Shown here: one piece after another, positions 38,547 through 47,509 of the stretch
How the letters are laid out: each line of letters begins with the position of its first letter
Position numbering within the stretch: position 1 is the first letter of the stretch
From: Stappia sp. BW2
Lineage (GTDB): Bacteria; Pseudomonadota; Alphaproteobacteria; Rhizobiales; Stappiaceae
Length of the DNA: 64,000 nucleotides
Reading direction: 5' to 3'
NCBI RefSeq assembly: GCF_008107695.1
Contig: NZ_VIRG01000093.1
Span: forward strand, 1 to 64,000
Made by a program: the position numbers and the translations under genes
Notes under the pieces: generated by a model
Database searches by the model: none
Seen by the model: the letters and a program-made list of their open reading frames with translations, nothing else
What the model was told of the DNA's origin: nothing

Positions 38547-39962
38547 TCATTTCGCTGGAAGCGATTGCAGGTAGGCTTTCGCGGCGCTGTTGCCGCTGTC
38601 TGCAGCGGCTACCAGATAGTGGCGCGCAGCGGAAATGTCCTTGGATGTTCCGTTACCTTCCGCATAAGCGACACCCGTGTTGAACTGGGCTTCCTGGTTT
38701 CCGGCATCGGCTGCTTTTTTGTTCCAGTACAAAGCCTTTTTCGGATTTTTCGGTGTCGGTCCGCCAAGCTCGTAGAAACGAGCCAGCGCGATCGAAGCAT
38801 CGACATCTCCTGACTCAGCTACAGAGGTAAGCGTCGAAACGATCTGATCCGTCGCGGAGTTGCCGGCCTTGCCGAAGGAAGCCTGATCGACCAGAAGCCG
38901 TACGGCGCTTTTCTGTCCGTTCGAGGCTGCAATTCCGTAGTATTTCAAAGCTTCTTCATTGATTGCATTGTTGTTGCCACGCAGAACCCGGGCAACCAGA
39001 AGAGCAGCTTTGCCGTTCCCTTCATCGGCGACCTTGCGGATTTGTGCGAAGACCTCGCGTTTCCGGTTCTCGTCGGTAAGTGCTTCATAGTCCGCAATCA
39101 GATCGTTGATCCGGGCGCTGGGGATCGACAGCATGTATGGCAGGACAGCGGCACGCTCCGCCTCGGAATCAGTCTTGCGATAAAAGCTGGCTGCGGTGCT
39201 GGAAGCCCTTTCCGGGTTGATCTCGGCTGCGGCTTTTATCCAGAAAACGCCAGCTTTAAGGTTTTTACGAATACCGTCTTGACCGGCAAGCGTATCCTTT
39301 GCCAGCGAAAGATACTTCCCAACAGCCTTCGTTCTGCCCTGGCTGGCGATCAGGCGTTTGGCTTCGTTGAGACGGCCGCTGGAAGCATAGAGTCTCGCAA
39401 GATCGTCTTTCGCCCGGACTGATCCGTAGGAGGCTGCTTTCGCATACCAGTAAGAGCTGTTGGTGTTCAGGCCGCTACCCTTCAGCTTGCCCTGCTTTGC
39501 CAGGTCGGCAAGAAGCATGGAAGCGCGTATCGACTTGTCTTCATTCGCCAGTCTTGCGTAGCCAGGCAGAACGGCACGTAAATTTCTCGGGATATAGACG
39601 CCATCGCTGTGTAACTTGGCAAGGCGGGATATGGAAGAGCCGTAGCCTGCAGCAGCGGATGCTTCGAGTGCGGCATAAGCTTCTTTTTTCTCGCCGCGGT
39701 CTTCGTGTATCTGGGCGAGCTTGCGGCCAGCGATGCCTTTGACCTCGAGTGCTTCCGCATCTCCCGGTGACTCGGCCAATTTTTCGTCCGCTGCGACGAG
39801 CGCCTTGTTGTACTGGACTTCTGCCCACCGTTGCTGGTTGTCTCGCTCGGCGCGGCTTCCGACATCCAGAATAGTCCGGGGGCTGGCGCAGCTTGCAAGA
39901 AGTCCAGCAAGGAAGGCCGCTCCGACGAGTTTTTTCAACGATCTAAAGGACTTACTTTTCAA
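38547..39962 (-). CDS. algK: AlgK-like Sel1-repeat outer-membrane lipoprotein
   Basis: AlgK is a Sel1/TPR lipoprotein that helps position the alginate porin in the outer membrane. The product (471 aa from the proposed start) has a lipoprotein signal with the lipobox L-L-A-S-C, then helical repeats across the whole length (AASNGQKSAVRLLVD, KKAADAGNQEAQFNTGVAYA). Size matches Pseudomonas AlgK (475 aa). The start is probably TTG at 39962, preceded by GGGACG and directly beginning KSKSFRSLKKLVG; no ATG exists ahead of the signal, and the other option is TTG at 40040. It is monocistronic here, separated from algD by a terminator. The partner porin AlgE is not encoded in the window. Confidence 0.8.
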   Translation of the reverse strand: MKSKSFRSLKKLVGAAFLAGLLASCASPRTILDVGSRAERDNQQRWAEVQYNKALVAADEKLAESPGDAEALEVKGIAGRKLAQIHEDRGEKKEAYAALEASAAAGYGSSISRLAKLHSDGVYIPRNLRAVLPGYARLANEDKSIRASMLLADLAKQGKLKGSGLNTNSSYWYAKAASYGSVRAKDDLARLYASSGRLNEAKRLIASQGRTKAVGKYLSLAKDTLAGQDGIRKNLKAGVFWIKAAAEINPERASSTAASFYRKTDSEAERAAVLPYMLSIPSARINDLIADYEALTDENRKREVFAQIRKVADEGNGKAALLVARVLRGNNNAINEEALKYYGIAASNGQKSAVRLLVDQASFGKAGNSATDQIVSTLTSVAESGDVDASIALARFYELGGPTPKNPKKALYWNKKAADAGNQEAQFNTGVAYAEGNGTSKDISAARHYLVAAADSGNSAAKAYLQSLPAK

Positions 39963-40208
39963 AACTAATCGTCCCGATTTGCGGTGCCTAGAACCCTGTT
40001 GTTCTCGAGTTTTGTAATATCTGCCGGTTCCAGAAGGCAAGAAGTCAGCTAAAAATAATGAACCTGGATTAAGTTTTAGTAACTATAGAAACATATTTAC
40101 CGCACTTATCCGTCGCTTTAACCAAATTTCAATGTTCGTTTCCGTGCAATTGCTTAACTTTTAAGCAACTTACTGGGAAACAGGAAATGGAAGTTGGCGG
40201 CGCCAAGA

Positions 40209-40237
40209 AATGAGCGACGGAATATCCGTCGCTCATT
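40209..40237 (-). terminator. Intrinsic terminator of the algC-algD unit
   Basis: A 13-bp perfect inverted repeat AATGAGCGACGGA / TCCGTCGCTCATT with a 3-base loop lies just downstream of algD. On the minus strand it is followed by TTCTTGG. It separates algD from algK, whose promoter should lie in the A+T-rich stretch 39963-40200. Confidence 0.75.
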
Positions 40238-40265
40238 GGCTTGATTTCCGATGATTTCCCTGCCG

Positions 40266-41597
40266 TTACCAGCAGAGGCCGTGGTAGGTGAGGTTGGCCG
40301 TCGACGTCATCGAAACGCGAGCAAGGTCGATCACGGTAAGTTCCTTGTTGGAAGCCGAAAGAGACTCCGCAAGCCCTGGATACTTGTTTCCGATGACCAC
40401 TATCTCGGAGCGTGCAACCACGTCGTCGATCGTGTCGCAGACAAGCGGTGCGATATGGGGCAGATAGTTTCGGCCACCGTTTTCGGTCTTGACCACATTC
40501 GGATCATAAATGTTGATCTGCTTGCCCTTGCCGAGAAAGGTTTCCACCAATTCGACCATCGGACTTTCGCGAAGATCGTCGGTGTTTTCCTTGAAGGTCA
40601 CGCCCATGAAACCGACGTTGTTCTTGCCGGCGTTGTTGACCAGTTTCTTGGCACGGTCGATCTGCAGCAGATTGGCGCTGTAGGCAGCATCCAGCATCGG
40701 TGTCGGAACGTTGTTGAGCCGGCCGAAACCGGTCAGCGCGCGCAAGTCCTTGGGCAGGCATGATCCGCCGAAGGCAAAGCCGGGTTTCATGTAGGCCTTG
40801 GAAATATTCAGCCGCGTATCGGCGCACAGGACTTCCAGAACATCGTGGCTGTCGATGTCCTTGGACTTGCACAGGTTGCCGATTTCATTCGCGAAGCTGA
40901 TCTTCACTGCATGCCAGCAATTGTTTGCATATTTGACGATTTCGCCACTGCGCATCGGGATGACATGCGGAACAACCGGAATGTGAGCGACGAGCGACTT
41001 GAGCGCATCAATGGAGCGGGTGTCATCGCCATACTGGCCGAAGACAATCGCGCCAGGGCTGTAGTAGTCGTCGATGGCCGTGCTTTCGCGCAGGAATTCC
41101 GGATAGTAGGCGACGCCGAAATCAACTCCAGGTACCTTTCCGGAAGTTTCGGCCAGGGCCGGCAGCACGACTTCTTCCATCGTGCCTGGAAGAATCGTGG
41201 AGCGCATGACGACAATGTGGAATTCGTCCTTGTCGCGCAACACGCGGCCAATGTCTTCCGAGACCTGCTTCACATAGCCGGTGTTCAAGGTGCCATTGGG
41301 AAGGCTGGGTGTGCCCACACAGCAGAACGTCATATTGGTGGACCGGACGGCTTCCTCGATGTCGGTCGTGGCTTTCAGCGTGCCCTTTTCGTGGCCAGCT
41401 GCAATCAGCTCGTCCAAGCCTGGTTCGATAATCGGTGACTTGCCGTTGGCGAGGCGCTCGATCGTTGTGGCGCTGACGTCCATCGCAACGACATTGTAGC
41501 CGTCATTGCAAAGGCAGGCTGCGGAAACGCAACCGACATATCCGGCACCAACCACGCTGATGCTGAAAGTTCCGTCATTGGACTTGAAGTCGATCAT
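40266..41597 (-). CDS. algD: GDP-mannose 6-dehydrogenase AlgD
   Basis: AlgD oxidises GDP-mannose to GDP-mannuronate with two NAD molecules, the committed step of alginate synthesis. The N-terminal Rossmann motif is G-A-G-Y-V-G (residues about 18-23), and the catalytic cysteine is in FGGSCLPKD. The full UDP/GDP-sugar dehydrogenase architecture (443 aa; Pseudomonas 436) is present, ending in a C-terminal UDPG-binding domain. AGGTG precedes the ATG. It lies 136 bases downstream of algC on the same strand, so both may be one unit or algD may have its own promoter in that gap. Confidence 0.95.
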   Translation of the reverse strand: MIDFKSNDGTFSISVVGAGYVGCVSAACLCNDGYNVVAMDVSATTIERLANGKSPIIEPGLDELIAAGHEKGTLKATTDIEEAVRSTNMTFCCVGTPSLPNGTLNTGYVKQVSEDIGRVLRDKDEFHIVVMRSTILPGTMEEVVLPALAETSGKVPGVDFGVAYYPEFLRESTAIDDYYSPGAIVFGQYGDDTRSIDALKSLVAHIPVVPHVIPMRSGEIVKYANNCWHAVKISFANEIGNLCKSKDIDSHDVLEVLCADTRLNISKAYMKPGFAFGGSCLPKDLRALTGFGRLNNVPTPMLDAAYSANLLQIDRAKKLVNNAGKNNVGFMGVTFKENTDDLRESPMVELVETFLGKGKQINIYDPNVVKTENGGRNYLPHIAPLVCDTIDDVVARSEIVVIGNKYPGLAESLSASNKELTVIDLARVSMTSTANLTYHGLCW

Positions 41598-41733
41598 GGC
41601 AGTTATTCACCTCATAATTGATAAGTAATTCGGTCATCTCAGGGATGACGTAGAGTTCTCCGCGGCGCGGCACTCAGGCCGCGCTTCGCGATCAGGTTTT
41701 CATGGGCGTTTCACCGCCGTTCGGTGCAGCAAC

Positions 41734-43191
41734 TCATGCCGACAACCGCTCTGAAATAACGTTGGAGCCGGTCCAGCCCGAGAGCAGCTCCAGTCCGTCC
41801 CTCAGAAGTTTTCTCGCCTCGCTGAGCGAAGATGCCTCGACGTAACAACGCATCTCGGGCGCATTTCCGGAGGGGCGCAGGTGAATGATCCGTTCTCCGT
41901 CGAGGGTGATCCGCAGACCGTCGATCGTGTCGATCGAGACGGGCTGTCCGACGGGAGCCAGGAAGTCCCGCAAATTGTCTTCATTCTGCGAGAGGTAGCT
42001 AACAAGGCTGGAGCTGCGATCGGTGGAGTAGTTTTCCAACCTGTCCGCCAGAGCAGCCTTCAGGCCAAAGGATCTCGCCAGGGTTCCCAGGTCGTCTTTC
42101 GACGCGGCGAGGTTCTTGAGCGTTGCGAGGATCGGGACAAAACAATCGCGTGTCGGCAAGGCTTCGAACCTGGATGGCCCGCAATCGAAATTTGACTGGA
42201 GCAGTACACCGCCGTTGGCCTCGAAGCCGACAACGGCTGTCGCTCCATTCACCTCGACCGATTCCATGCCGGATATCACAAAAGGTGACCCGACCCGGGT
42301 GCGGAAGGTTTCGAACGGCGCATCCTTCTCGATGCTGGAATTCGATGTAACCGGAGTAACCACGGCATCCGCTCCCAGATGCAGGGCGCTGATCAATCCA
42401 AGGAGATCCCCGCGCAGGGGAGTGCCGGTTTGGTCAGCGACCAGAGGGCGGTCACCGTCGCCGTCGGCGGAAACAATGGCGTCGAGCTGGTGTTCGGCAG
42501 CCCAGTCTTGCAAAAGCGTTTCCGTTACTGCAGAGACGGCTTCCGTGTCGACCGGAATGAATGTTTCGGACCGACCAAGGGGTATTGCCTGGGCGCCGTA
42601 ATATTCGAGGATGCTGACCAGAAGGTCTCTGGCGACGGTGCTGTGCTGGTAAACGCCGATCCGGAGACCGCTGAGCGCACCGGCTTCCAGGAATGTCTTG
42701 AGGCGCGTCTCGAAACCGCGCATTGCTTCGTCACAAATGCGGGCGGGAGGCGAGTTGGCACGCTTGACTGCGACAATGTCCGTCTTCGTGATCATTGCGG
42801 CAAAGCGCGTGATTTCCATTTCATCGACCTTGGAAATCTCACCGTCCGGCCGATAGAACTTGATACCGTTGCGATCAGCCGGAATATGCGAGCCGGTCAC
42901 CATCAGACTGGCGCTGAGACGTCCAATCGCGTGATAGGCGAGGGCAGGTGTCGGCAGCGTGCCGCAATCGACCACGTTCAGATTGAGCTCGCTGAGTGCG
43001 TTCGCGCAAAGCTCCAGGATCTCGGGGCTGGACTCGCGAAAATCCCGGCCAATGTAGACGGTATCGAATTCGGAAATCTGGTTTGTCTCCAGAAGATACC
43101 GGCCAAAGGCGAGCGTGTAGATAAGAGTCGTGTCACCGACGAGTTCAGTTGACAGACCCCTCAGTCCGCTTGTTCCAAATTTGGCGACCAT
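41734..43191 (-). CDS. algC: Phosphomannomutase AlgC
   Basis: Alpha-D-phosphohexomutase that interconverts mannose-6-phosphate and mannose-1-phosphate. It has the N-terminal F-G-T-S-G-L-R-G, the active-site phosphoserine motif V-T-G-S-H-I-P, the metal loop D-G-D-G-D-R-P and the phosphate-binding R-P-S-G-N-A-P-E near the C-terminus. All key motifs are present, though the serine loop is TGSHIP instead of TGSHNP/TASHNP. ATG at 43191 is preferred (GGGG upstream); an in-frame start at 43209 adds six residues. It is the first gene of the precursor unit with algD. Confidence 0.92.
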   Translation of the reverse strand: MVAKFGTSGLRGLSTELVGDTTLIYTLAFGRYLLETNQISEFDTVYIGRDFRESSPEILELCANALSELNLNVVDCGTLPTPALAYHAIGRLSASLMVTGSHIPADRNGIKFYRPDGEISKVDEMEITRFAAMITKTDIVAVKRANSPPARICDEAMRGFETRLKTFLEAGALSGLRIGVYQHSTVARDLLVSILEYYGAQAIPLGRSETFIPVDTEAVSAVTETLLQDWAAEHQLDAIVSADGDGDRPLVADQTGTPLRGDLLGLISALHLGADAVVTPVTSNSSIEKDAPFETFRTRVGSPFVISGMESVEVNGATAVVGFEANGGVLLQSNFDCGPSRFEALPTRDCFVPILATLKNLAASKDDLGTLARSFGLKAALADRLENYSTDRSSSLVSYLSQNEDNLRDFLAPVGQPVSIDTIDGLRITLDGERIIHLRPSGNAPEMRCYVEASSLSEARKLLRDGLELLSGWTGSNVISERLSA

Positions 43192-43511
43192 CTCAAAACA
43201 CCCCATCAAAAGAATAAGTCACGAAGGTCCGTTGACGGTAGTAAAAACCAGACGTGAGTCTAGATTAACCGCCTTAAAGATTCTGGTTTTTATGTGCTAT
43301 TCAAGCGATTACTCGGATGAATATTTATTATCACAAATTGTAGTCAAAAAATTTTCTTTTAAAAGTGAAATTCATGTGACAAATGCTTTTATGAAGTGCG
43401 TTTTTATGTTCAAAAATTTAACTGGTGCAAATTTTGTGTGCATAATTCTTTTGCTGGGTTCAAAGTGGTGAGAGAGGTCTTCGCAGGTGGCCACATTGCG
43501 GCCCCCGAAAG
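43192..43511. promoter_or_regulatory. A+T-rich region upstream of algC
   Basis: This 320-base gap is very A+T rich and holds no credible gene. It contains the algC promoter region and a GGTGCAAATTTT motif at 43424-43435 that recurs elsewhere in the locus. The isomerase gene ends on its right side on the same strand, without an evident intrinsic terminator. Confidence 0.45.
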
Positions 43512-44732
43512 TCATGCCAGTTTTCTCTTGAGAGGCTGCAAGGTTTCGAATGCCGGTTCGTTTTCGCTGAGCCGCTCAATCCTGTCCGACAATTCGTAGA
43601 TCGAGCAAAGGATGTGGTAGAAGGAGCTTGCAGGTGCAGGCTCATCAATGAAGCTGCCGTCGGTTTTCATCTTGTCTCGCCAAAGTCCGGGAACCGGCGT
43701 GTTCAGGAAAAGCTCCAATGCCTGGCACGCGGCAAGGGTGGATGCGAGGTATCTTTCCTGTTCGGCACCCGACGAAACGGAAGCGAGGGCGATTGCCGCC
43801 TTGATCCACTCCGTCTGCGGCCAGAGCCTTGCGACGCCGTCACGCACGGTGAAGTCGTCATTCAGCGCCATGATCGCCACTTTTCGAGTGGCGCAGATGC
43901 CGTAGGTTTCCGCGATGTCGAAGAGGCGCCGGGCCTTCAGAAGCGCATCATCCCGTCCGCGTAGCGTTCCCCAGCGCACCAGAAGCCAGGCCCATTCAAA
44001 CTGGTGTCCGGGTTCGACCGTGCGTCCCTTGTCCTCGGCGAATTGCTCCCAGTCACCGTCGAAGAATTCACGGAGTGCGCCGGTAGCGGGGTCGATGAAT
44101 TTGCCGAGGCAAAGTTCCGCGATCTCGTCCGCCAGTTTGCCGAACGCATATGCCTGTACGCCACCAAGCTCATGCCAGGCGAGAGCGGCCTCGAACAGAT
44201 GCATATGCGGATTGGAGCACAGCGGCAGAACGCGGGGGACTTGCTCTTCGAAGCCGGCAAACGGGTGAGCGAAACGGTCTTTCAGTCTCCCGAGAAGCGT
44301 GGCCGCCCGTATCCCGTATGCTTCGGCGTTTTCCGGAAACGATTTTGCCGCCTGTGCCAAGGCAAAGAGGGCGAAGGCCTGATTGTAGAGATCGAAGCTG
44401 CGATCAGTCAGCGTGCCGCTTGAAGACGCCACTGCGCCGTATAGCCCGTCCTCTAGAAGATAGGTTTCGTCGAAGAACCTGAGCCCATGACCTACGGCCT
44501 CTTCCCAGGGGCCGTTCCAGCCCTGGTGACCCGCTGCCGCATAGCAGTAGATCTGGCGCGGCTGAACCCGCGCGCGCCGATCGATCCGGCAAGCCGTGCC
44601 GTCCTGCGCAATGGCTTCGAAAAAGCCGCCGACTGCCTTGTCGGCGCCAATCTCCCACCAGACAGGCAAGGCCTTGCTGTCCAGCCAATCGGTCAGACGA
44701 GCGCTTGCATTGTGCAGTGCGTCCTGGATCAT
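43512..44732 (-). CDS. AGE-family isomerase, likely class III mannose-6-phosphate isomerase
   Basis: This 406-residue protein has the (alpha/alpha)6-barrel pattern of the N-acylglucosamine 2-epimerase family, with conserved blocks ARVQPRQIYCYAAAG, SNPHMHLFEAALAWHE and EPGHQFEWAWLLVRW. The family contains the class III phosphomannose isomerase first known from Rhizobium meliloti. Here it lies upstream of algC on the same strand, and AlgA has lost its own isomerase residues. I therefore infer fructose-6-phosphate to mannose-6-phosphate isomerisation. A mannose isomerase or 2-epimerase role cannot be excluded. The upstream gap of about 1 kb carries its promoter, including a palindrome at 44843-44860. 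Confidence 0.8.
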   Translation of the reverse strand: MIQDALHNASARLTDWLDSKALPVWWEIGADKAVGGFFEAIAQDGTACRIDRRARVQPRQIYCYAAAGHQGWNGPWEEAVGHGLRFFDETYLLEDGLYGAVASSSGTLTDRSFDLYNQAFALFALAQAAKSFPENAEAYGIRAATLLGRLKDRFAHPFAGFEEQVPRVLPLCSNPHMHLFEAALAWHELGGVQAYAFGKLADEIAELCLGKFIDPATGALREFFDGDWEQFAEDKGRTVEPGHQFEWAWLLVRWGTLRGRDDALLKARRLFDIAETYGICATRKVAIMALNDDFTVRDGVARLWPQTEWIKAAIALASVSSGAEQERYLASTLAACQALELFLNTPVPGLWRDKMKTDGSFIDEPAPASSFYHILCSIYELSDRIERLSENEPAFETLQPLKRKLA

Positions 44733-44842
44733 TCTGAGAAACCCGCGTGAGCAATTCAGGTGTCAACATAGAGAGTTAACGAAAGGTAAGCGGAGGTTAC
44801 GCAGGGTTTGTTTGTACCGCAATAGGGGGAGGTGCTCATATT

Positions 44843-44860
44843 TTGTGCTGCAGCGCACAA
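44843..44860. promoter_or_regulatory. Palindrome upstream of the AGE isomerase gene
   Basis: TTGTGC-N6-GCACAA forms an 18-base inverted repeat about 110 bases ahead of the isomerase ATG. Its half-site resembles the TTTTGCAC/GGTGCAAA words scattered in nearby gaps, and it is a good candidate operator. No protein can be assigned. Confidence 0.5.
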
Positions 44861-45327
44861 CGGTCATGGTTCTGCACAATCAGAGATGGGTGGATTATTT
44901 TGCACTGCGGTAACATGCTCATGACGCAGGGGTAGATATTTATGTCTTCGGGTTGCACCGCGAATGGCAGCAAAATGCTGGGTTCGATGCGGCTGCCGGC
45001 TAAATATTTGCTCTGAGCTTCAGTTTTATTTCCGAAACATAATTGGAATAGTTGTATCGGATCAGATACAGCCTAATTTTTTTGCAATCGGCCTGTGTGC
45101 AATGCTGTCGGTCGCTGGCTGATATCAGGCGTAAAAGCTTTAAAATCATATTGATAGATTGATGTAGGTGCAAACTCCGACAAGACATGTTGCGGTGCAA
45201 AATATGTGCTTGTGCCAAAAAATGGGGCTTGCTAACTTCAGGAAAGTCAATCTTGTCTTCTTGCCTAAAGTTTCGTCAGATTGAAGAGTAGTGTTCTCAT
45301 GTACAGTGTGATCGTTTGGCCGCGAGA

Positions 45328-45423
45328 GTAGGGACGATATACTTCAGAGATGGCGATCTGGGACGCAACTATCTCTATGACGTGGAAAGCATCGTCTTTA
45401 CCGACGGCCTTCCTTTCGCATAG
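45328..45423 (+). pseudogene. Remnant of an RTX-type protein C-terminus
   Basis: A short open frame ending in TAG at 45421-45423 encodes FRDGDLGRNYLYDVESIVFTDG. The LYDVESIVFTDG word is typical of the region flanking RTX repeats in type I secretion substrates. No start codon or upstream repeats remain. Its position just ahead of the type I transporter suggests the transporter once had an adjacent substrate gene. Confidence 0.4.
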
Positions 45424-45757
45424 GTGGCGGGACACCGGGAAGTTAACCGAACATCTATATCGATGTGAGATCCGTAGGGATGATCTCATGCGATAGGGAA
45501 CTGTTCATCGTTGTCACCGACGTCCAGCGGGCGTGATTGCCCGAGCACTGGGGGTGTGTTGAGCGTGTCGCAACGTTCTTTGGCGAACGATATCATCCAG
45601 CCGGTGCACGTCAGACTGCCGATTTTGTCCCGTCTCGATTTGACTTTGGCGTTGGAGAGATGCCCGGCCTGAGACGGGGCTGCATGTTTGGTTGTCACAC
45701 GGAAATGTTTTCTACGCATACAAGCTCTCCAAAAACTCTGCGAAGCAGCCGAATGGA

Positions 45758-47509
45758 ATGATTTCAATGCAATCAAACGCTCGCAATGCTTCCCAGAGTC
45801 CCCGGAAAAACGACCCCCTTGTGCTGGCCTTCCGTTCCATCAGACCCACCTTCTGGGCCATTGGGGCGGTGAGCCTCGTCATCAATATTCTGATGCTTAC
45901 CGGGCCGCTCTTCATGCTCCAGGTCTATGACAGGGTGCTGGCCAGCGGTTCGGTGCCGACCCTTGTTGTCATAGGTTCCCTGGCAATCACGCTTTACGCG
46001 TTTTACGGGCTGCTGGAGGGGGTGCGTGGCCGTATTCTGGCGCGGGTGGGGCAACGTGTCGACGCGAAGCTTTCGGACGCCGTCTACGAAATCTCGAACC
46101 TCTTGCCTGTCCGACTTGGCGCAAGGTCGGCAAAGCTGCGGCCGGTTCAGGATCTGGACACGGTCAGGCAGTTTCTGTCCGGGCCGGGCCCGGCTGCGAT
46201 CTTCGATATTCCCTGGCTGCCGCTCTATCTCGGTATTGTGTTCCTTTTTCACCCTCTGCTCGGTCTGGTTGCCCTGGGTGGTGCTGTCGTGATTTGCGCG
46301 ATGATCGGCCTGAACGAAGCCATGTCGCGCGGCCCGGCACAGGAGGCGGCCGGCCAGACCGGTCGTCGAACCTCCGCGATCGAAGACGGGCAGCGCAATT
46401 CGGAAGTCCTGACCGCGATGGGTATGCAGGAAGCCCTGTCGCTAAAATGGAACGCCCAGAACGGGGATTATCTCGCGACCCAGCGAAAGGCCGCCGACCG
46501 GTCCGGTTTCTTCGGGACGGCCATCAAGACCATCCGGTTCATATTGCAGTCCGCAATCCTGGGCGTTGGAGCCTGGCTCGCGATCAGGCAGGAAATCAGT
46601 CCTGGCGTGATGATTGCGTCTTCCATCATGACCTCCAGGGCACTGTCTCCCATTGAACAGGCTGTCGGCCAATGGCGCGGTTTCGTTGCCTGCCGGCAGG
46701 CGCTGAGCAGGTTGAAACGCGTCCTGCACCTGGTCGACGAAAAAAAGGACATCATGGATCTTCCTGTACCGGAACGGGAGATCCGGATTGAGCAGGTATT
46801 TTGCGGCCCGGTCGGCGAAACGCTGCCGTACGTCCAGAATGTGACCTTGACCCTGGAAGCGGGAGAGGGCCTCGGCATCATAGGCCGTTCGGGGGCTGGC
46901 AAATCCACATTGGCACGGGCTCTGGTGGGGGTGGTTCCCCCACTCAAGGGCGTCATTCGATACGACGGGGCTGAACTCGGCCAGTGGCCGAGCCCGAAAC
47001 GAGGTGAGTTCATCGGCTACATGCCGCAAGACCTGCAACTCTTCGACGGAACCATCGGCGGGAATATTGCCCGGTTCAGGGATGGTGCCAGCTCAAAAGA
47101 CGTCATTGAAGCGGCGATGATCGCTGATGTTCACGACCTGATCGTTGGTCTGCCAGAGGGCTACAATACAGTCATCGGTCGGGGCGGGCGCGAGCTTTCG
47201 GCCGGCCAGCGCCAGCGCATCGCGCTGGCCAGAGCAGTGTTCGGCAATCCGTTTCTGATCGTTCTGGATGAGCCGAACTCCAACCTCGACTCTCAGGGCG
47301 AGGACGCACTTTCAAATGCGATTCAAACAATGAAAGAGCGCGGGTCCATCGTTGTCGTCATCGCGCACAGGCCAAGCGCCATCGCATCGGTCGACAAAAT
47401 ACTCTTTCTCAACGATGGGAAAATGGCCGGCTTCGGTCCGAAAGAGGAAGTGCTCAAACAGGTCGTGCAGCCAGTACCTCAGCAGGTGACAGGCAGGGGA
47501 GGCGTCTGA
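45758..47509 (+). CDS. Type I secretion ABC transporter (PrtD-like)
   Basis: A 583-residue inner-membrane ABC exporter with an N-terminal six-helix membrane domain and C-terminal ATPase. The Walker A G-R-S-G-A-G-K-S-T, signature L-S-A-G-Q-R-Q-R and Walker B F-L-I-V-L-D-E-P are present. No N-terminal C39-like peptidase domain is seen, which fits the PrtD/RTX group. The next gene overlaps its stop (TGATG) and encodes the fusion protein. The start is ambiguous between ATG 45758 and 45767. The most likely cargo in the window is the RTX/beta-helix protein at 12 kb. A TolC-type partner is not in the window. Confidence 0.9.
   Translation: MISMQSNARNASQSPRKNDPLVLAFRSIRPTFWAIGAVSLVINILMLTGPLFMLQVYDRVLASGSVPTLVVIGSLAITLYAFYGLLEGVRGRILARVGQRVDAKLSDAVYEISNLLPVRLGARSAKLRPVQDLDTVRQFLSGPGPAAIFDIPWLPLYLGIVFLFHPLLGLVALGGAVVICAMIGLNEAMSRGPAQEAAGQTGRRTSAIEDGQRNSEVLTAMGMQEALSLKWNAQNGDYLATQRKAADRSGFFGTAIKTIRFILQSAILGVGAWLAIRQEISPGVMIASSIMTSRALSPIEQAVGQWRGFVACRQALSRLKRVLHLVDEKKDIMDLPVPEREIRIEQVFCGPVGETLPYVQNVTLTLEAGEGLGIIGRSGAGKSTLARALVGVVPPLKGVIRYDGAELGQWPSPKRGEFIGYMPQDLQLFDGTIGGNIARFRDGASSKDVIEAAMIADVHDLIVGLPEGYNTVIGRGGRELSAGQRQRIALARAVFGNPFLIVLDEPNSNLDSQGEDALSNAIQTMKERGSIVVVIAHRPSAIASVDKILFLNDGKMAGFGPKEEVLKQVVQPVPQQVTGRGGV

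Larger units (their letters stand above)
44733..45757. other. Large non-coding gap between the isomerase and T1SS genes
   Basis: About 1 kb without an intact gene. It holds a palindrome, several GGTGCAAA-type motifs (44898, 45167 and 45194) and an RTX-like coding remnant ending at 45423. Short ORFs on both strands have no protein-like features. It contains divergent promoters for the isomerase (minus) and the type I transporter (plus). Confidence 0.5.

Noticed and set aside
45486..45776. 96-codon minus-strand ORF in the 45 kb gap
   Set aside because: No recognisable motif, unusual composition, and overlap with the transporter start; coding status unsupported.
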